This document shows positions 39,299 through 48,839 of a stretch of DNA of 64,000 nucleotides, one piece after another. The position numbers were made by a program, and so were the translations under genes. The notes beneath the pieces were generated by a model that worked only from the letters and a program-made list of their open reading frames with translations, made no database searches and was not told the DNA's origin. The stretch's first letter is position 1. Each line of letters begins with the position of its first letter. The DNA comes from Phytohalomonas tamaricis (GTDB lineage: Bacteria; Pseudomonadota; Gammaproteobacteria; Pseudomonadales; Halomonadaceae): NCBI RefSeq assembly GCF_003012345.1, contig NZ_PVRV01000024.1, forward strand, positions 310,001 through 374,000, written 5' to 3'.

Positions 39299-39393
39299 GC
39301 TATCTCCTCATTACCACGATGTTGACGCCTTCGCCTGGCTAAACATCTTTCGCATTGCGACGACAAGCAAATAGATTAACACCCATACATTTA

Positions 39394-39409
39394 GTTAACC
39401 TTGGTTGAT
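39394..39409 (-). promoter_or_regulatory. Possible metal-responsive operator upstream of sitA
   Basis: GTTAACC-TT-GGTTGAT is an imperfect inverted repeat about 95 bases upstream of the sitA start. It could bind MntR or Fur, but it does not closely match a consensus I can assert. Confidence 0.3.
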
Positions 39410-39518
39410 TTTAACTGTAGCCTTTCGTGCACCGCTTGCCAACGGGTCGTGCTGAACGGAAGCTTAAGTGAAGGGGGAATAAATAAGGTTCGTCGCGCCA
39501 GGCCACAACCGGGCTGAC

Positions 39519-39544
39519 AAAAAAGGCGACCGGATCAGGTCGCC
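39519..39544 (-). terminator. Terminator downstream of second fasciclin gene
   Basis: On the minus strand GGCGACC-tgatcc-GGTCGCC followed by six Ts, 36 bases after the fasciclin stop. A textbook intrinsic terminator. Confidence 0.85.
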
Positions 39545-39580
39545 TGCGTAAAGCGCGGAAGTTAGCATTCGAAGCGCGGA

Positions 39581-40108
39581 TTACTCAAAGAAAGGCTCTA
39601 TCACCTTGTCGATACCATGAATGATGCCATTGTTGGCCTTGATATCAGGCTCAACGATATTGGCATCATTGACCTTGATACCATCGCCTTTCTTGGTAAT
39701 CGATATCTGCTGGTATAGGGCTTGAAGATGCTGGGTGTCGCTCATCTCATTGGTCGGTACAAGCCCGCCTACGATCTGATAATTCATGAATCGCTTCAGC
39801 GATTCATCAGGAAGATTGAACAACCGATCATGATCCTTCTGGGATAACTGTGAAAATGCCTCATCGGTCGGCATGAACACCGTGTAAGGCCCATCGGCAT
39901 GCAGCTTGTCGGTCATACCCGCCTTTTCAAGCAGATTCAGAAATGTAGTATAGCGTCCCGACTGCTTCGCCACGGTCACGATGTCGGCGGAAGCACTCCC
40001 TCCGTCAGGGCCGCCCTGATCCGTCTCACCATACGCTGACCCCATGGCTAGCGTGAGCAACAATCCAAACGTGGCCAGATAGGAAAAAAAGGTTCGTATC
40101 GAAATCAT
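39581..40108 (-). CDS. Secreted fasciclin (FAS1) domain protein
   Basis: 175 residues: signal peptide (MISIRTFFSYLATFGLLLTLAMG...) then one FAS1 domain from about residue 42. H1-type motif YTVFMPTDEAFSQLSQKD and H2-type NNGIIHGIDKVIEPF are visible. It is clearly a paralogue of the protein at 31037-31549 but diverged well beyond recent duplication. AAGGAGAGAGC precedes the ATG directly. Monocistronic with its own terminator. An envelope adhesion or surface role is inferred from the family. Confidence 0.88.
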   Translation of the reverse strand: MISIRTFFSYLATFGLLLTLAMGSAYGETDQGGPDGGSASADIVTVAKQSGRYTTFLNLLEKAGMTDKLHADGPYTVFMPTDEAFSQLSQKDHDRLFNLPDESLKRFMNYQIVGGLVPTNEMSDTQHLQALYQQISITKKGDGIKVNDANIVEPDIKANNGIIHGIDKVIEPFFE

Positions 40109-40219
40109 GCTCTCTCCTTGAGCGCAGGCATGAGTGAAAAATTACCGAGCGTGTCCCATTGGACTCGACATCAGCCAACTTCTGTTAATGTAGTCTCGCT
40201 AGCGGCGAAACGCATAACT

Positions 40220-41356
40220 TCATGACTGGCGATGAAACGGCAACAGCGTGCGTGCAGCAACAAGATGCTCAGCCATTGCCGGCCGCTCCCGCCCAAGAAA
40301 GTCATCAACGGCGTCACGGAATCGGTCATCCGCCAGCCAGTGCAGAGAGCGCGTCAACACCGGTTCGAAGCCACGTGGAATCTTGTGCTCTCCTTGAGTC
40401 CCCGGATCAAAGCGCTTGAGACCACGTTCGAGGCAGTAGGCAATCCCTTGGTAATAGCAGGTTTCAAAGTGCAGGCAATCCGCTGCCACCTCACTTCCCC
40501 AGTAACGGCCATACAGGGTATCGATACCTTCAAAGCACAGCGCCGCAGCTACAGGCCTGTGACCTTCGCATGCCTGAATGAGCAGGAGCGCGTCCGGCAT
40601 GCTTACCAGAAGACGTGCGAAAAATTCGAAATTGAGATAACCCTGTTGCCCACGCTCCAGGTAGGTGATCTGATAGCAGCGATAAAAGTGCTCCAGATCT
40701 TCCCGGTTGATCTCAGCGCCGCGCAGGCGCCGCATGCTCAGGCCCTGATCGGCGACCTTACGTCGCTCACGTTTAAGCTCCTTGCGCCGCTTTGAGGTAA
40801 AATGAGCGAGGAAGCCCTCGAAATCGCCATAATCGCGATCCTGCCAGTGATACTGGACGCCATGGCGCTCAAGCAGCTGCGGCCAGCTCTGTTTCCACGC
40901 GTTCGCCTCATCTGCGGTCGGGAAAAGAAGATGCCAGCTCTGCTCAGGCTGGCTGCGACAATACATGCTCACAGCAGCCATTGCTGTTAGTTGGTCGACG
41001 CCATCAGTCAGCGCCAGGCGTGGGCCATAAGCAGGCGTGAACGGAATGGCGGTCAGCCCCTTGGGATAATATTCCCCTCCGGCTCGCTCCCATGCATCGG
41101 CCCACTGCCAATCAAACACGTACTCGCCATAGGAATGCTCCTTACGATAGCGTGGCATTAACCCGACCAAGGTTCCCTTTTGCCAGAGCGTCAGATGACA
41201 GGGCTCCCATCCCGCTGCAGAAGATACACTGCCCGACGCTTCAAGCGCGTCGAGGAACTCATGACGGAGGAAGGGATAGTGCATACCGCTTACGGCATTC
41301 CATTTTTCACGCGCAATATTCGCTACCGCATCAAGCGTTTGAATCTCGAATGACAT
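40220..41356 (-). CDS. GNAT-like protein, peptidogalycan biosynthesis/recognition family (DUF482)
   Basis: 378 residues, GNAT-like fold of the FemX/DUF482 type. Family blocks: FLRHEFLDALEASGS near the start, VFDWQWADAWERAGG, FTSKRRKELKRERRKV (about 192-207), the central FYRCYQITYLERGQQGYLN, the GRYWGSEVAADCLHFETCYY stretch and FDPGTQGEHKIPRGFEP. The length and motifs match the family widely found in proteobacteria; substrate unknown. The frame opens at 41395, but the ATG at 41356 has a GAGAG site and starts the homology. Divergent from the DUF4190 gene. Confidence 0.85.
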   Translation of the reverse strand: MSFEIQTLDAVANIAREKWNAVSGMHYPFLRHEFLDALEASGSVSSAAGWEPCHLTLWQKGTLVGLMPRYRKEHSYGEYVFDWQWADAWERAGGEYYPKGLTAIPFTPAYGPRLALTDGVDQLTAMAAVSMYCRSQPEQSWHLLFPTADEANAWKQSWPQLLERHGVQYHWQDRDYGDFEGFLAHFTSKRRKELKRERRKVADQGLSMRRLRGAEINREDLEHFYRCYQITYLERGQQGYLNFEFFARLLVSMPDALLLIQACEGHRPVAAALCFEGIDTLYGRYWGSEVAADCLHFETCYYQGIAYCLERGLKRFDPGTQGEHKIPRGFEPVLTRSLHWLADDRFRDAVDDFLGRERPAMAEHLVAARTLLPFHRQS

Positions 41357-41424
41357 ATCACTCTCGTTTAGGCTATGGCGTGAGGTTTCGCGCATTGCAG
41401 GCTTGTTTCCAAGAGTATCGATCT

Positions 41425-41721
41425 ATGAATGAAGTCATACCCAAAAGGAATGAGCATCAAGACACCAAGCTCAACCTCATGGCTATCGTATCCTTCGCAC
41501 TTGCCGTGCTGGGCTGTTTCGTGACACCCGCTGCGCTCGGTGGTGTCATCTGTGGTCATATTGCCCGTAGCCAACTAAAGCGATGCGATGACAAAGGTGC
41601 AAGCTGGGCGCTGGCTGGGCTTATACTAAGCTACACACTCATCGTGCTGGCGTTGGCCGGTATTTTGATATTTGGAGGTGCGGTTGCCGTCATGTTCAGT
41701 TTTATGGCATTGACGTCCTGA
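41425..41721 (+). CDS. Small DUF4190-type membrane protein
   Basis: 98 residues. A charged N-terminus (MNEVIPKRNEHQDTKLN) is followed by two hydrophobic helices separated by the characteristic loop: LMAIVSFALAVLGCFVTPAA, GHIARSQLKRCDDKGASWAL, AGLILSYTLIVLALAGILIF. The GHIA...G/A...LAGLILSY pattern is the DUF4190 signature. The longer frame from 41092 overlaps the coding start of the opposite-strand gene and is unlikely; the ATG at 41425 matches the family start. No functional assignment. Divergent from the GNAT-like gene. Confidence 0.75.
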   Translation: MNEVIPKRNEHQDTKLNLMAIVSFALAVLGCFVTPAALGGVICGHIARSQLKRCDDKGASWALAGLILSYTLIVLALAGILIFGGAVAVMFSFMALTS

Positions 41722-41839
41722 GCACGCACTAATCTCGTTTCAGTAAACAAAGCATAGCCTTTAAGTACGGATGGAGTCCCCTTAACGGCTACGCTATGCT
41801 GAACGCTCACGCATGCCAAGCATTCCATTCAGGGTCACT

Positions 41840-43006
41840 ATGCTGCGCTCGATTCTTGATAACGACTTTTACAAGTTCACCATGCAAAACGCAGTGGTGA
41901 AGCTTTTCCCCAACGCCTATACCCGCTACGCCTTCATCAACCGTGGCAAGCATCGCTTTCCGCCAGGATTCGCGGTACGTCTGAGAGAAGCCGTCGATGC
42001 CATGGCAGGCCTGCAGCTGACTTCGGATGAGCGTTTGTTCCTCGAGGAAATGTGTCCTTATCTTGATCCGACCTACCATGATTTCCTACAGGGCTTTCGT
42101 TACAACCCGCTTGAGGTTCAGATCGAGCAAGACGGCGAAGATCTGAGCGTTACCATCGAGGGGCTCTGGTATCGCACGATCTTGTGGGAAGTACCACTGA
42201 TGACCCTGATCAGCCAGATATGGTATGAGATGGCCGATGAAAAACGTGATGACGATGACACCGTTGTTGCAAGGACACGTCAGAAAATCGAGCACTACGG
42301 CCATCTAGGAGTACGCATTGCCGAATTCGGTACGCGGCGGCGACATTCATACGAGGTCCATGATCTCGTGGTCGGTGCGCTCAAGCGTTACGGAGGAAGT
42401 ACTTTTACCGGTACCAGCAACGTACACATGGCACACCGCCATAACGTCAAGCCGTTGGGTACCCATGCGCACGAATGGTTCATGTTCCACGCCGCGCGGT
42501 TTGGCTTCAAGATGGCCAATACGCTTGCGCTCGAACACTGGGTTGAAGTTTACCGCGGTGATCTGGGCATCGCACTTTCGGATACGTTCACTACTCAGAT
42601 ATTTTTCGACAGCTTCGACAAGATGTTTGCCAAGCTATTCGACGGCATTCGGCATGACAGCGGAGATGCGATCGATTTCGCCAGGACAACGATTGAACAC
42701 TATCAGCGCCTCGGTATCGACCCGCGCAGCAAGACGATCATTTTCTCCGATGCCCTTGATACCGAAAAGGTCGAGAACATCACACGCTTTTGTGAAGGCC
42801 GCATCGGTATGTCCTTCGGCATCGGTACCAATTTCACCAACGATGTTGGGCTGAAACCGATGAACATGGTGATCAAGATGACCGAAACCCGTCCTGAAGG
42901 CCGTCAATGGCTGCCCGTAGTTAAACTTTCCGATATTCGAGAAAAGAATACCGGCGACCCCGAAATGATTACGCTGGCACGACGCATCCTGTCATTGCCT
43001 AGCTGA
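41840..43006 (+). CDS. pncB: Nicotinate phosphoribosyltransferase
   Basis: 388 residues, the usual length of the proteobacterial enzyme. It makes nicotinate mononucleotide from nicotinate and PRPP with ATP in NAD salvage. Visible: the N-terminal ILDNDFYKFTMQNAVVKLFP, EFGTRRRHSYEVHDLVVG, the regulatory phospho-His in LGTHAHEWFMFHAAR, and the PRPP-binding GIRHDSGDAI with FSDALDTEK further on. The frame opens at 41813, but AGGG lies six bases before the ATG at 41840, which begins the homology (MLRSILDNDF). Followed by a strong terminator. Confidence 0.95.
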   Translation: MLRSILDNDFYKFTMQNAVVKLFPNAYTRYAFINRGKHRFPPGFAVRLREAVDAMAGLQLTSDERLFLEEMCPYLDPTYHDFLQGFRYNPLEVQIEQDGEDLSVTIEGLWYRTILWEVPLMTLISQIWYEMADEKRDDDDTVVARTRQKIEHYGHLGVRIAEFGTRRRHSYEVHDLVVGALKRYGGSTFTGTSNVHMAHRHNVKPLGTHAHEWFMFHAARFGFKMANTLALEHWVEVYRGDLGIALSDTFTTQIFFDSFDKMFAKLFDGIRHDSGDAIDFARTTIEHYQRLGIDPRSKTIIFSDALDTEKVENITRFCEGRIGMSFGIGTNFTNDVGLKPMNMVIKMTETRPEGRQWLPVVKLSDIREKNTGDPEMITLARRILSLPS

Positions 43007-43020
43007 TCGTTGGGCACAAA

Positions 43021-43060
43021 AAACCGGTGCTGGATAACATCCAGCACCGGTTTTTTTTTA
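43021..43060. terminator. Bidirectional terminator between pncB and dienelactone hydrolase gene
   Basis: 15-bp perfect stem AAACCGGTGCTGGAT / ATCCAGCACCGGTTT with a three-base loop and a T9 run on the plus strand. Ts also follow on the minus strand, so it serves pncB and the convergent hydrolase gene. Confidence 0.9.
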
Positions 43061-43097
43061 CGTCTTTATCACTGCATTAGCGTGTAATGCGCGGCAA

Positions 43098-43916
43098 TTA
43101 CTTCTCTGCAAAGACTTTATTAAACACATTGAGCATAACCTGCCAGCTAGCCGCATCGGCGGCAGCATTATAGGCAAGCGGCAACTCGAACTGTTCTGCC
43201 TTGGCATTGACTAACGGATTAGTGAAAGCATGCTTGGCATGCGGATACTGCACGACCGTCACTTCCGTATTCACGGAGTCATAGGCATCGACCAGAGATT
43301 GCAGCGCCTCCTGCTTGACCATCTGATCATCCAAGCCGTTTTGAATCACAACGCGCCCATCGAAATGCTGCGGTGTTTCGACAACCTGAGCAGGGCTTCC
43401 ATGGAAACTGACTACAGCCTTGAGAGGCATACCGGCTAGTGCCGCATTGAGTGCAACCCCACCGCCGAAACAATAACCGATGGCTGCAAGCCGCGTACCG
43501 TCAACGCCTTCCTGCTTGGTGAGCACATCGATCGCTGTTTCAAGATTACGCTGCGCTGCGGGCCAATCGCTCATGACGTCTGAGGAAAAAGTACCAGCAT
43601 CGTCCGGATGATCGGCTATCTTTCCATTGCCATAAAGGTCAACAGCAAAAGCCACATAACCGAGTGCCGCTAGCTGCTCGGTACGTCGCTTGATGTATTC
43701 ACTCTGCCCCCACCACTCGTGAAGGACCAAAATACCTGGACGCTTGCCTTCAGCAGAAACATCCTGCGCTAAATATCCCTGATACTGCTGACCATCGACA
43801 CTATAGGTAATCGTTTCAGTCTGGACATCGGGGCCAACGCGACCCAGCGTTCCTTCGGCTCCGTAGGTATTGACACTGGCCATCAGCATACCGAGTCCAA
43901 ATACAATACGTCTCAT
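43098..43916 (-). CDS. Secreted dienelactone hydrolase-family protein
   Basis: 272 residues: a short signal peptide (MRRIVFGLGMLMASVNTYGA) then an alpha/beta hydrolase domain. The DLH catalytic Cys is in AIGYCFGGGVAL (C149), the Asp in NGLDDQM (about 196-197) and the His near YPHAKHAFTNP (H226/H229). LVLHEWWGQSEYIKRRTEQL early on is typical of the family. Periplasmic DLH-like proteins are common, but the substrate is rarely known. GGAGAG precedes the ATG. Monocistronic, convergent with pncB. Confidence 0.85.
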   Translation of the reverse strand: MRRIVFGLGMLMASVNTYGAEGTLGRVGPDVQTETITYSVDGQQYQGYLAQDVSAEGKRPGILVLHEWWGQSEYIKRRTEQLAALGYVAFAVDLYGNGKIADHPDDAGTFSSDVMSDWPAAQRNLETAIDVLTKQEGVDGTRLAAIGYCFGGGVALNAALAGMPLKAVVSFHGSPAQVVETPQHFDGRVVIQNGLDDQMVKQEALQSLVDAYDSVNTEVTVVQYPHAKHAFTNPLVNAKAEQFELPLAYNAAADAASWQVMLNVFNKVFAEK

Positions 43917-44031
43917 GAGTGCTCTCCATATAAAATGTAAAAGCAGTATAGCGCTTCACTGACACTATGGAGACAAGATGGCCTTGAACGTATGGCTACT
44001 CTGGCCATGGGACAACGCAAAGGAAAGAAAC

Positions 44032-44346
44032 TCAGGCGCGGTGACGCCGCGTACCTCTTGCCACGTCATTAACCGGAGTTGTAGCAGTGACAGCCAGATT
44101 GCTGGCATCTTGTGCTTTATCGCTACGCGCATGGCATGCCTCGACCAGCGTCTGGAGCTGATCGCGCGTAATAGTGACGCGCTCAGCACGTGCCTGGCCT
44201 TCCCATACGACATCAATTACCGGATGCTCGCGGGTTTGATCAATGCCAACTACACGTCCACTCCGATCGCGTCGCGCATCTCTGATCGTCGATCCGAGAA
44301 GCTGATGAACGTTATGTACACATGGTCTTGGCACGTAATGTCGCAT
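44032..44346 (-). CDS. Small basic protein of unknown function
   Basis: 104 residues. The central part (QLLGSTIRDARRDRSGRVVG, about 15-34, then IDVVWEGQARAERVTITRDQLQ) has a plausible beta-strand/turn pattern and the ends are basic (MRHYVPRP..., ARGTRRHRA). It has a weak AAAGG site ten bases upstream. No family is recognised. Codon use resembles the neighbours; overlapping frames on the plus strand are less convincing. Medium-low certainty. Confidence 0.5.
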   Translation of the reverse strand: MRHYVPRPCVHNVHQLLGSTIRDARRDRSGRVVGIDQTREHPVIDVVWEGQARAERVTITRDQLQTLVEACHARSDKAQDASNLAVTATTPVNDVARGTRRHRA

Positions 44347-44833
44347 GATAGCGGGCCTTTATGGTCGTCTGGCTCTATAAGCCGAAGTGTAACACAGCCT
44401 CAAAAGCAAACCACCGCCTCTCTGTCAATCTTTTTTGTTTATTTGTAGCACTTATCCAGATACGAGGTTAACACTTTACCTACACACATAATTCTCAGGT
44501 AACTCATAAGCCAAAGGTAGGCCATACCGCCATACACAGCACATGATGGTGGTGTAGGCATGAACAAGACGCTTACCCTTGAATATACGCGTTCAAAGCG
44601 TAGCCGCTATTAATCGTCAACCAGTCTCAAATATGAATGCAGGTTCCCTTACAGAAACCATGACAAAAAAAAGCGCTTCGGACACATCCGAAACGCTTGG
44701 ATAACGCCATTCTGGCACTTAATAACTAGCCAACGCTCCTGTCAGCCGTAGAGAAAGAGGCCAGCCATGCCTTGCCGTAGTGATCGAGAATCCGATACCA
44801 GGTGGCCAACCTCATAAACCATTACGCTACTAA
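44347..44833. other. Intergenic region with gap terminator
   Basis: 487 bases between gap (stop at 44834) and the small basic protein gene, all minus strand. The main structure is the terminator at 44665-44698. That leaves a ~135-base transcribed tail after gap, long for a 3' untranslated region and a possible source of a small RNA. The rest (44347-44660) shows no coding frame I trust. Confidence 0.5.
44665..44698 (-). terminator. Intrinsic terminator beyond gap
   Basis: On the minus strand AAGCG-t-TTCGGA, loop, TCCGAA-g-CGCTT, then a run of Ts (the plus strand shows eight As). One internal mismatch. It lies 136 bases past the gap stop. Confidence 0.8.
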
Positions 44834-45835
44834 TTACAGAGTTTTTTGCATCGCCAACGCGGTATCGAGCATGCGGTTGGAGAAACCCCACTCGTTGTCA
44901 TACCACGCCAGTACCTTCACCAGCCGGCCTTCAACACGTGTGTGGTTGGCATCAAACACAGAAGATTTGACGCTGTGATTGAAGTCAGCTGAAACCAACG
45001 GCTTGCTGTTAACTGCCATCACCTGGGAGTTAGCCGCTGCATCCATCATCAGCTGGTTGATCTCTTCCTTGGTAGTATCACGTGATGCTGTGAACGTTAG
45101 ATCAGCAAGCGACACGTTGATAACCGGCACGCGAATGGCCATACCATCAAGTTTGCCTTTCAACTCGGGAATGACCTTGCCTACCGCTGATGCAGCACCC
45201 GTCTTGGTCGGGATCATCGAATGCGTGGCACTGCGCGCCCGGAACGGATCCTTGTGATAGACATCGATCAGGTTCTGGTCATTGGTATAGGCATGAACCG
45301 TGGTCATCAGACCCTGCTCGATACCAATGTTGTCGTTAAGCACTTTAACGACCGGCGCCAAGCAGTTGGTAGTGCAGGATGCGTTGGAAACAACCTTGTG
45401 CTCAGCGGTCAGAATATCTTCATTGACACCAAACACCACCATCGCATCAGCATCGCTGCTTGGGGCGGAAATCAATACGCGCTTGGCACCCGCTTCGAGA
45501 TGCTTGGCCGCGCCGTCACGGCTGGTGAATATCCCGGTGCATTCCATCACCACATCAACGTTCATTTCACCCCATGGCAATTTGGTCGGATCACGCTCGG
45601 CGAACATCCGTACCTTGTCACCATCCACGGTCAGGTTCTCATCATCATGGCTGATGTCGAAGTTGAAGTGACCATGCGTGGTGTCATATTCGAGCAGGTG
45701 AGCATTTAATGCTGGGTCACCCAAGTCATTGATCGCTACGACTTCGATCCGATCACGATAATCGTTTTCGTATAGCGCCCGGAAAGTGTTACGGCCGATA
45801 CGACCAAATCCATTGATAGCAACACGTAAGGCCAT
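44834..45835 (-). CDS. gap: Glyceraldehyde-3-phosphate dehydrogenase, type I
   Basis: 333 residues. It oxidises glyceraldehyde 3-phosphate to 1,3-bisphosphoglycerate with NAD. Rossmann start [19 protein letters not shown] (5-23), catalytic Cys154 in [12 protein letters not shown] and His181 in [17 protein letters not shown] after the second strand (D37) favours NAD. The frame opens at 45853, but GAGGAGGAAGCG lies directly before the ATG at 45835, so that start is used. Divergent from edd across a ~185-base region with candidate HexR sites; in pseudomonads gap is a HexR target that processes triose from the Entner-Doudoroff pathway. Confidence 0.95.
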   Translation of the reverse strand: MALRVAINGFGRIGRNTFRALYENDYRDRIEVVAINDLGDPALNAHLLEYDTTHGHFNFDISHDDENLTVDGDKVRMFAERDPTKLPWGEMNVDVVMECTGIFTSRDGAAKHLEAGAKRVLISAPSSDADAMVVFGVNEDILTAEHKVVSNASCTTNCLAPVVKVLNDNIGIEQGLMTTVHAYTNDQNLIDVYHKDPFRARSATHSMIPTKTGAASAVGKVIPELKGKLDGMAIRVPVINVSLADLTFTASRDTTKEEINQLMMDAAANSQVMAVNSKPLVSADFNHSVKSSVFDANHTRVEGRLVKVLAWYDNEWGFSNRMLDTALAMQKTL

Positions 45836-45905
45836 CGCTTCCTCCTCGTGCAAAATTTGGCTTTATTCGATAAATGCCAATAGACATAAAGCCGTGGTTT
45901 TGAAA

Positions 45906-45951
45906 GATTACTACGAAAAATAGACAATCTCGATCGATTTTTCGCGTAATC
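45906..45951. promoter_or_regulatory. Inverted repeat in gap-edd intergenic region
   Basis: GATTACTACGAAAAAT (45906-45921) and ATTTTTCGCGTAATC (about 45937-45951) are near-complementary arms 15 bases apart, upstream of gap and edd. It may be a regulator-binding or looping site in the divergent promoter; binding by HexR is inferred. Confidence 0.4.
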
Positions 45952-45965
45952 GAGTCCAACTTTTT

Positions 45966-45980
45966 GCTAAATTTACCAAA
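45966..45980. promoter_or_regulatory. Candidate HexR box (TAAATTTACC) upstream of edd
   Basis: GCTAAATTTACCAAA, containing the palindromic core TAAATTTA, 40-55 bases before the edd start. The same TAAATTTACCAA occurs in the zwf-hexR divergent region (53888 onwards). HexR, encoded in this window, is the obvious candidate. Confidence 0.45.
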
Positions 45981-46019
45981 ATTACAGCCAACATCTACCG
46001 TGATGAGATGAGGTACGCC

Positions 46020-47849
46020 ATGAAAATGCACGATACCGTCACGCAAGTGACTGAGCGTATTCGGGAACGCAGCCATGACAGACGCGCCCGTTACGAAGAG
46101 CTGATGGAACGTCAACATTCTCGCGGCGTTCATCGCGGCACCTTGGCCTGCGGTAATTTAGCGCATGGCTTTGCTGCCTGCGGGCCTGCAGACAAGGATC
46201 GGTTGAAACTGACCAACAGCGCTAACGTCGGCATCGTCTCCTCCTACAACGACATGCTTTCGGCACATCAGCCTTTCAAGGACTTTCCTGAACTCATCAA
46301 GGAAACCGCACGCTCGATGGGTTCAACTGCCCAGTTCGCAGGCGGTGTTCCCGCCATGTGCGACGGCGTGACCCAAGGTCAGCCTGGCATGGAGCTGTCA
46401 CTGTTCTCGCGCGATGTCATCGCCATGAGTACAGCCATCGCGCTCTCGCATAACATGTTCGATGCTGCCTTATATCTTGGTATCTGCGACAAGATCGTGC
46501 CAGGTTTGTTCATCGGTGCAGCACGTTTTGGCCATCTGCCGGCATTGTTCGTGCCGGGCGGACCGATGCCTTCAGGCCTCCCCAACAAGGAAAAATCGCG
46601 CATTCGCCAATTATTTGCCGAAGGCAAGGTGGGGCGTGATGAGCTGCTTCAGGCCGAATCCGATTCCTATCACAGCCCGGGCACCTGCACCTTCTACGGT
46701 ACAGCCAACTCGAATCAGCTGATGATCGAAATGATGGGCCTTCACTTGCCGGGCGCTTCTTTCGTCAACCCCAACACGCCCCTGCGTGATGCCCTGACGC
46801 GCTATGCCACTGAACAAGCCATTCGCAATACCGAACAGAGCGGCAATTACCGTCCTTTCTATAAACAGATTACCGAAAAAGCGATCGTCAATGCGTTAGT
46901 GGGCCTGTTAGCCAGCGGGGGCTCCACTAACCACACGATGCACCTTGTGGCCATGGCCGCTGCGGCCGGCATCACACTGACCTGGGATGACTTTTCCGAT
47001 CTTTCTTCCGTGGTTCCCAGCCTGACTCGCATCTATCCTAATGGTCAGGCGGATATCAACCACTTCCAGGCAGCTGGCGGTATGGCTTATCTGATCCGCA
47101 CCCTGCTCGACGCAGGTTTGGTCCATGAAGATATCAATACCGTTTTTGGCCAAGGGCTTGCCGATTACACCAAAGAGCCGTTTCTTGAAGACGGAGAACT
47201 GATATGGCGCGACGGTCCTAGCGAAAGCTATGACAAAGATGTTTTGCGCCCAGCGTCAGAACCCTTCTCCGCGACCGGCGGCCTTGCCGTGGTATCAGGC
47301 AACCTGGGACGCGGTGTCATCAAGGTGTCGGCAGTCGAGCCTGAAAACCGCCTGGTCGAAGCGCCCGTGCGTATTTTTCATGATCAAAATGAGCTCAAGG
47401 GCGCCTTCGACGCCGGTGAGCTTAATCGTGATGTCATTACTGTCATTCGCTTCCAGGGCCCGCGTGCCAACGGTATGCCTGAGTTACATAAGCTGACACC
47501 CTATCTTGGAGTATTACAAGACCGTGGTTACAAAGTCGCACTCGTGACCGATGGTCGAATGTCGGGTGCTTCCGGTAAAGTACCGGCAGCCATACATATT
47601 ACGCCGGAAGCCCTCGATGGCGGCCCACTGGCTAAATTGCGCGATGGTGATATTGTCCGCCTCGACCCCGATAATGGGGAGCTAACAGCACTCGTTGATA
47701 ACGACGAGTGGGCACGCCGCGAAAATGCCAGCGCCGACCTCGATCATTTCCACCATGAAATGGGCCGAGAATTGTTTGTTGGGCTACGTAACATGGTGGG
47801 AGGCGCCGAAGAAGGCGCAAGTGCCTTCGGCACGTTCGGGGACATTTGA
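46020..47849 (+). CDS. edd: Phosphogluconate dehydratase
   Basis: 609 residues, the usual length. It dehydrates 6-phosphogluconate to KDPG, the first committed Entner-Doudoroff step, and carries an Fe-S cluster. Visible: [34 protein letters not shown], the substrate-binding [20 protein letters not shown] with cluster Cys, and [19 protein letters not shown]. The frame opens at 46008, but TGAGG precedes the ATG at 46020 with good spacing; 46026 is a further option. It begins an operon with glk (30-base gap), mutarotase and aldo/keto reductase. Confidence 0.95.
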   Translation: MKMHDTVTQVTERIRERSHDRRARYEELMERQHSRGVHRGTLACGNLAHGFAACGPADKDRLKLTNSANVGIVSSYNDMLSAHQPFKDFPELIKETARSMGSTAQFAGGVPAMCDGVTQGQPGMELSLFSRDVIAMSTAIALSHNMFDAALYLGICDKIVPGLFIGAARFGHLPALFVPGGPMPSGLPNKEKSRIRQLFAEGKVGRDELLQAESDSYHSPGTCTFYGTANSNQLMIEMMGLHLPGASFVNPNTPLRDALTRYATEQAIRNTEQSGNYRPFYKQITEKAIVNALVGLLASGGSTNHTMHLVAMAAAAGITLTWDDFSDLSSVVPSLTRIYPNGQADINHFQAAGGMAYLIRTLLDAGLVHEDINTVFGQGLADYTKEPFLEDGELIWRDGPSESYDKDVLRPASEPFSATGGLAVVSGNLGRGVIKVSAVEPENRLVEAPVRIFHDQNELKGAFDAGELNRDVITVIRFQGPRANGMPELHKLTPYLGVLQDRGYKVALVTDGRMSGASGKVPAAIHITPEALDGGPLAKLRDGDIVRLDPDNGELTALVDNDEWARRENASADLDHFHHEMGRELFVGLRNMVGGAEEGASAFGTFGDI

Positions 47850-47879
47850 GCGGTGATGACCTTTAAGGAGAAAGGATAG

Positions 47880-48839
47880 ATGACGCGACCCGCCCTGGTC
47901 GGTGACATTGGTGGTACCAACGCACGCTTTGCATTGGTAACGCCTGGTGAATTCAACCTGCACAATATCGAAGCATTGGCATGTGCCGATTATGCCAATC
48001 TTGATGAAGCCGTAGAGGCTTATCTCGAAAAGGTAGGTAGCGAGTCACCGAAGGAAGCGTGCCTGGCGTTCGCCTGTCCGGTGCATGATGATGAAGTGAA
48101 GATGACCAACAACCCTTGGCACTTCAGCAAGTCGGCGATGAAGAAGAAGCTTGGTCTGGATAATTTTAAGGCCATCAATGACTTTACTGCCATGGCGCTA
48201 GGCCTGCCACACATCAAACCCGATGATCTTGTTCAGATAGGCGAAGGGGGTAGCGAGTCCGGCCGTGCACGGCTGGTGATGGGACCAGGCACCGGCCTTG
48301 GACTGGCCGGCCTGGCGCCTAGTCAGCGTTTCTGGATTCCTCTGTCCGCTGAAGGCGGTCATGCCAGTTTTGCACCGACTGATGAGTTCGAGATGGAATT
48401 GCTGGCTTGGTTCCGCAAGCGTTACGGCCGTGTCTCGATTGAGCGTATGCTCTGTGGACAGGGACTGCTCGATCTTTGTACGGCCCACGCCGAATTTGCC
48501 GGAAAGTCTTCAGTCTGCAACACGCCCTCAGGGGTTAGTGAAGCTGCCCGCAACGGCGATGAAATTGCCACACAGGCCATGATGCGCTTTTGCAAGATCC
48601 TAGGCGATGTCACGGGAGATGTGACCCTGACGCTTGGTGCACGCGGCGGTGTCTATCTTTGTGGAGGGATCCTGCCAAAGATTCTAGACTTCCTGCAGGC
48701 AAGCGACTTCCGTAAGGCATTTGCCAACAAGGGCCGCATGGAAGCTTACAATGCGAGTATTGCCACCTGGGTTGTCACCGAGAAGTGGACCGGATTGCTG
48801 GGTGCTGCCGAAGCGTTGCATAACGAGGAGGTTTCATGA
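47880..48839 (+). CDS. glk: Glucokinase
   Basis: 319 residues, of the E. coli Glk type (321). It phosphorylates glucose with ATP, feeding Zwf. Visible: N-terminal phosphate-binding VGDIGGTNARFAL (7-19), catalytic-region FKAINDFTAMALGLPH with the base Asp, the adenosine loop MGPGTGLGLAG, and EGGHASFAPTDEFEMELL. AAGGAG is eight to ten bases before the ATG. Overlaps the mutarotase gene by 4 bases. Pairing with edd in one operon is the Pseudomonas arrangement. Confidence 0.94.
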   Translation: MTRPALVGDIGGTNARFALVTPGEFNLHNIEALACADYANLDEAVEAYLEKVGSESPKEACLAFACPVHDDEVKMTNNPWHFSKSAMKKKLGLDNFKAINDFTAMALGLPHIKPDDLVQIGEGGSESGRARLVMGPGTGLGLAGLAPSQRFWIPLSAEGGHASFAPTDEFEMELLAWFRKRYGRVSIERMLCGQGLLDLCTAHAEFAGKSSVCNTPSGVSEAARNGDEIATQAMMRFCKILGDVTGDVTLTLGARGGVYLCGGILPKILDFLQASDFRKAFANKGRMEAYNASIATWVVTEKWTGLLGAAEALHNEEVS

